Part shown: one piece after another, positions 30,944-31,521 of the stretch
Position numbering within the stretch: the stretch's first letter is position 1
Layout of the letters: each line of letters begins with the position of its first letter
Assembly: GCA_900088475.1 (NCBI GenBank)
Contig: FLMG01004158.1
Location: forward strand, 1-31,521
Reading direction: 5' to 3'
DNA from: Hyphochytrium catenoides
Taxonomy: Eukaryota > Sar > Hyphochytriomycetes > Hyphochytriales > Hyphochytriaceae
Length of the DNA: 31,521 nucleotides
The notes under the pieces: generated by a model
Database searches by the model: none
What the model saw: the letters and a program-made list of their open reading frames with translations, nothing else
Told to the model about the DNA's origin: nothing
Made by a program: the position numbers and the translations under genes

Positions 30944-31521
30944 TTCCCCCTCCTACCTAGCTTCTCTGGAACATCAGTGGTGAGGGTCGAAGTAACTCAC
31001 CTAATTGTCGCTCTCACTCACTCTCTCCCCCTCAGACGAAGCTAGGTGGGTAGTGGCAAGAGTACTGACACTAGGAGGGAGCACTCCAAGGTGAGGAGTG
31101 TCCGAAAGAGAGGAGCAGGTAAAGACTTGGTGAGGCAATCGGCTACCATAGCTGTAGAGGGAGTATAGACCAGCTTAATGTTCCCATGGGCGACCTTCTC
31201 TTGCAGGACACAGTGCTTGACATCTAAAGTCTTTGACTTTGGTCGTGAAGAGGAGCAGAGGACAATTGTGCTTTGGTTGTCCTGATTAATAGGGATGGCC
31301 AGCTGCTTGGAGAAGCCAAGCTCGCCAAGGAACACACACACTGAAGTGCTCTGCGACCTGGCTTGCGGACCAAAGAGAGACGCACTCCGCTTCGGTGGTT
31401 GACGACGCTCTGAGAGGTTGTTTCTTTGACTTCCATGCAAAAGCACCTCCGTTGAGGCTCAAGTTCAGTCGGTGATAGACTTGCGGTCAGCTGGGTCACT
31501 AGCCCAATCAGCATCAGCCTG
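30944..31521 (-). mobile_element. Ty1/copia pol 3' end (RNase H) of family C, minus strand
   Basis: Reads leftward from the window edge. DADWASDPADRKSI is at the edge, and in a second frame comes GELGFSKQLAIPINQDNQST, then KTLDVKHCVLQEKVAHGNI and VADCLTKSLPAPLFRTLL, stopping at 31042. Frameshifts lie between the first and second parts. It is the same family as the fragment at 27670-28505 and better preserved. The rest of the element lies outside the window. Confidence 0.85.

Noticed and set aside
1-31521. CRISPR arrays, bacterial operons or ribosome-binding sites
   Set aside because: No regularly spaced repeats of that kind; spliced genes and LTR elements show the DNA is eukaryotic.

Overview
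The window is nuclear DNA of an intron-rich eukaryote, most likely a protist. Signs are GT-AG introns of roughly 75-600 nt, pyrimidine-rich 3' splice sites, long GA/CT microsatellites, and a block of Ty1/copia-type LTR retroelements. All gene models below were built by hand by joining exons whose phases agree. The organism is not identified. A p25-alpha (TPPP-like) protein suggests a lineage with cilia or flagella, and a DUF1765-like protein fits fungi or Mycetozoa/Amoebozoa, but this is weak evidence.

The left two thirds (about 0.7-20.9 kb) is gene-dense. In order: a small hydrophilic protein (+, 740-1066); a three-exon protein with a coiled coil and a C-terminal C1q/TNF-like jelly roll (-, 1591-2833), with three perfect E2F-type octamers in its upstream flank; an 11-exon, 915-residue coiled-coil protein with two p25-alpha-like modules (-, 4194-9368); a three-exon protein with a short coiled coil and a very lysine-rich tail (+, 10468-11420, perhaps extended by a further exon to 11736); a three-RRM protein of the RBP45/47-Nam8-TIA-1 type (-, 12315-14988) whose introns are CT repeats; and a 14-exon DUF1765-like protein (+, 16267-20853). 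These genes do not form an obvious pathway. Their directions alternate, so several pairs probably share promoter regions (9.37-10.47 kb and 15.0-16.27 kb).

The right third (about 22.3-31.5 kb) is a graveyard of decayed, nested copia-type elements. It holds three pol fragments with frameshifts and three related LTR families, here called A, B and C, all starting TGTTGA or close to it. Copies lie in both orientations, and one family-C LTR is cut by a family-B LTR. The B element has a primer-binding site that looks complementary to the anticodon arm of initiator tRNA-Met.

The most striking item is a young 645-bp non-autonomous element at 26367-27011. Its two roughly 97% identical LTRs of about 258 bp flank a 129-bp internal domain, and it is bordered by a 5-bp target duplication (CTTCA). 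Each LTR carries a tRNA-like Pol III cassette: an upstream TATA box, A box, perfect B box and T4 terminator. The 3' end of that tRNA-like sequence plus CCA is exactly complementary over 14 nt to the element's own primer-binding site. This suggests an LTR element that carries the gene for its own primer, or a derivative of it.
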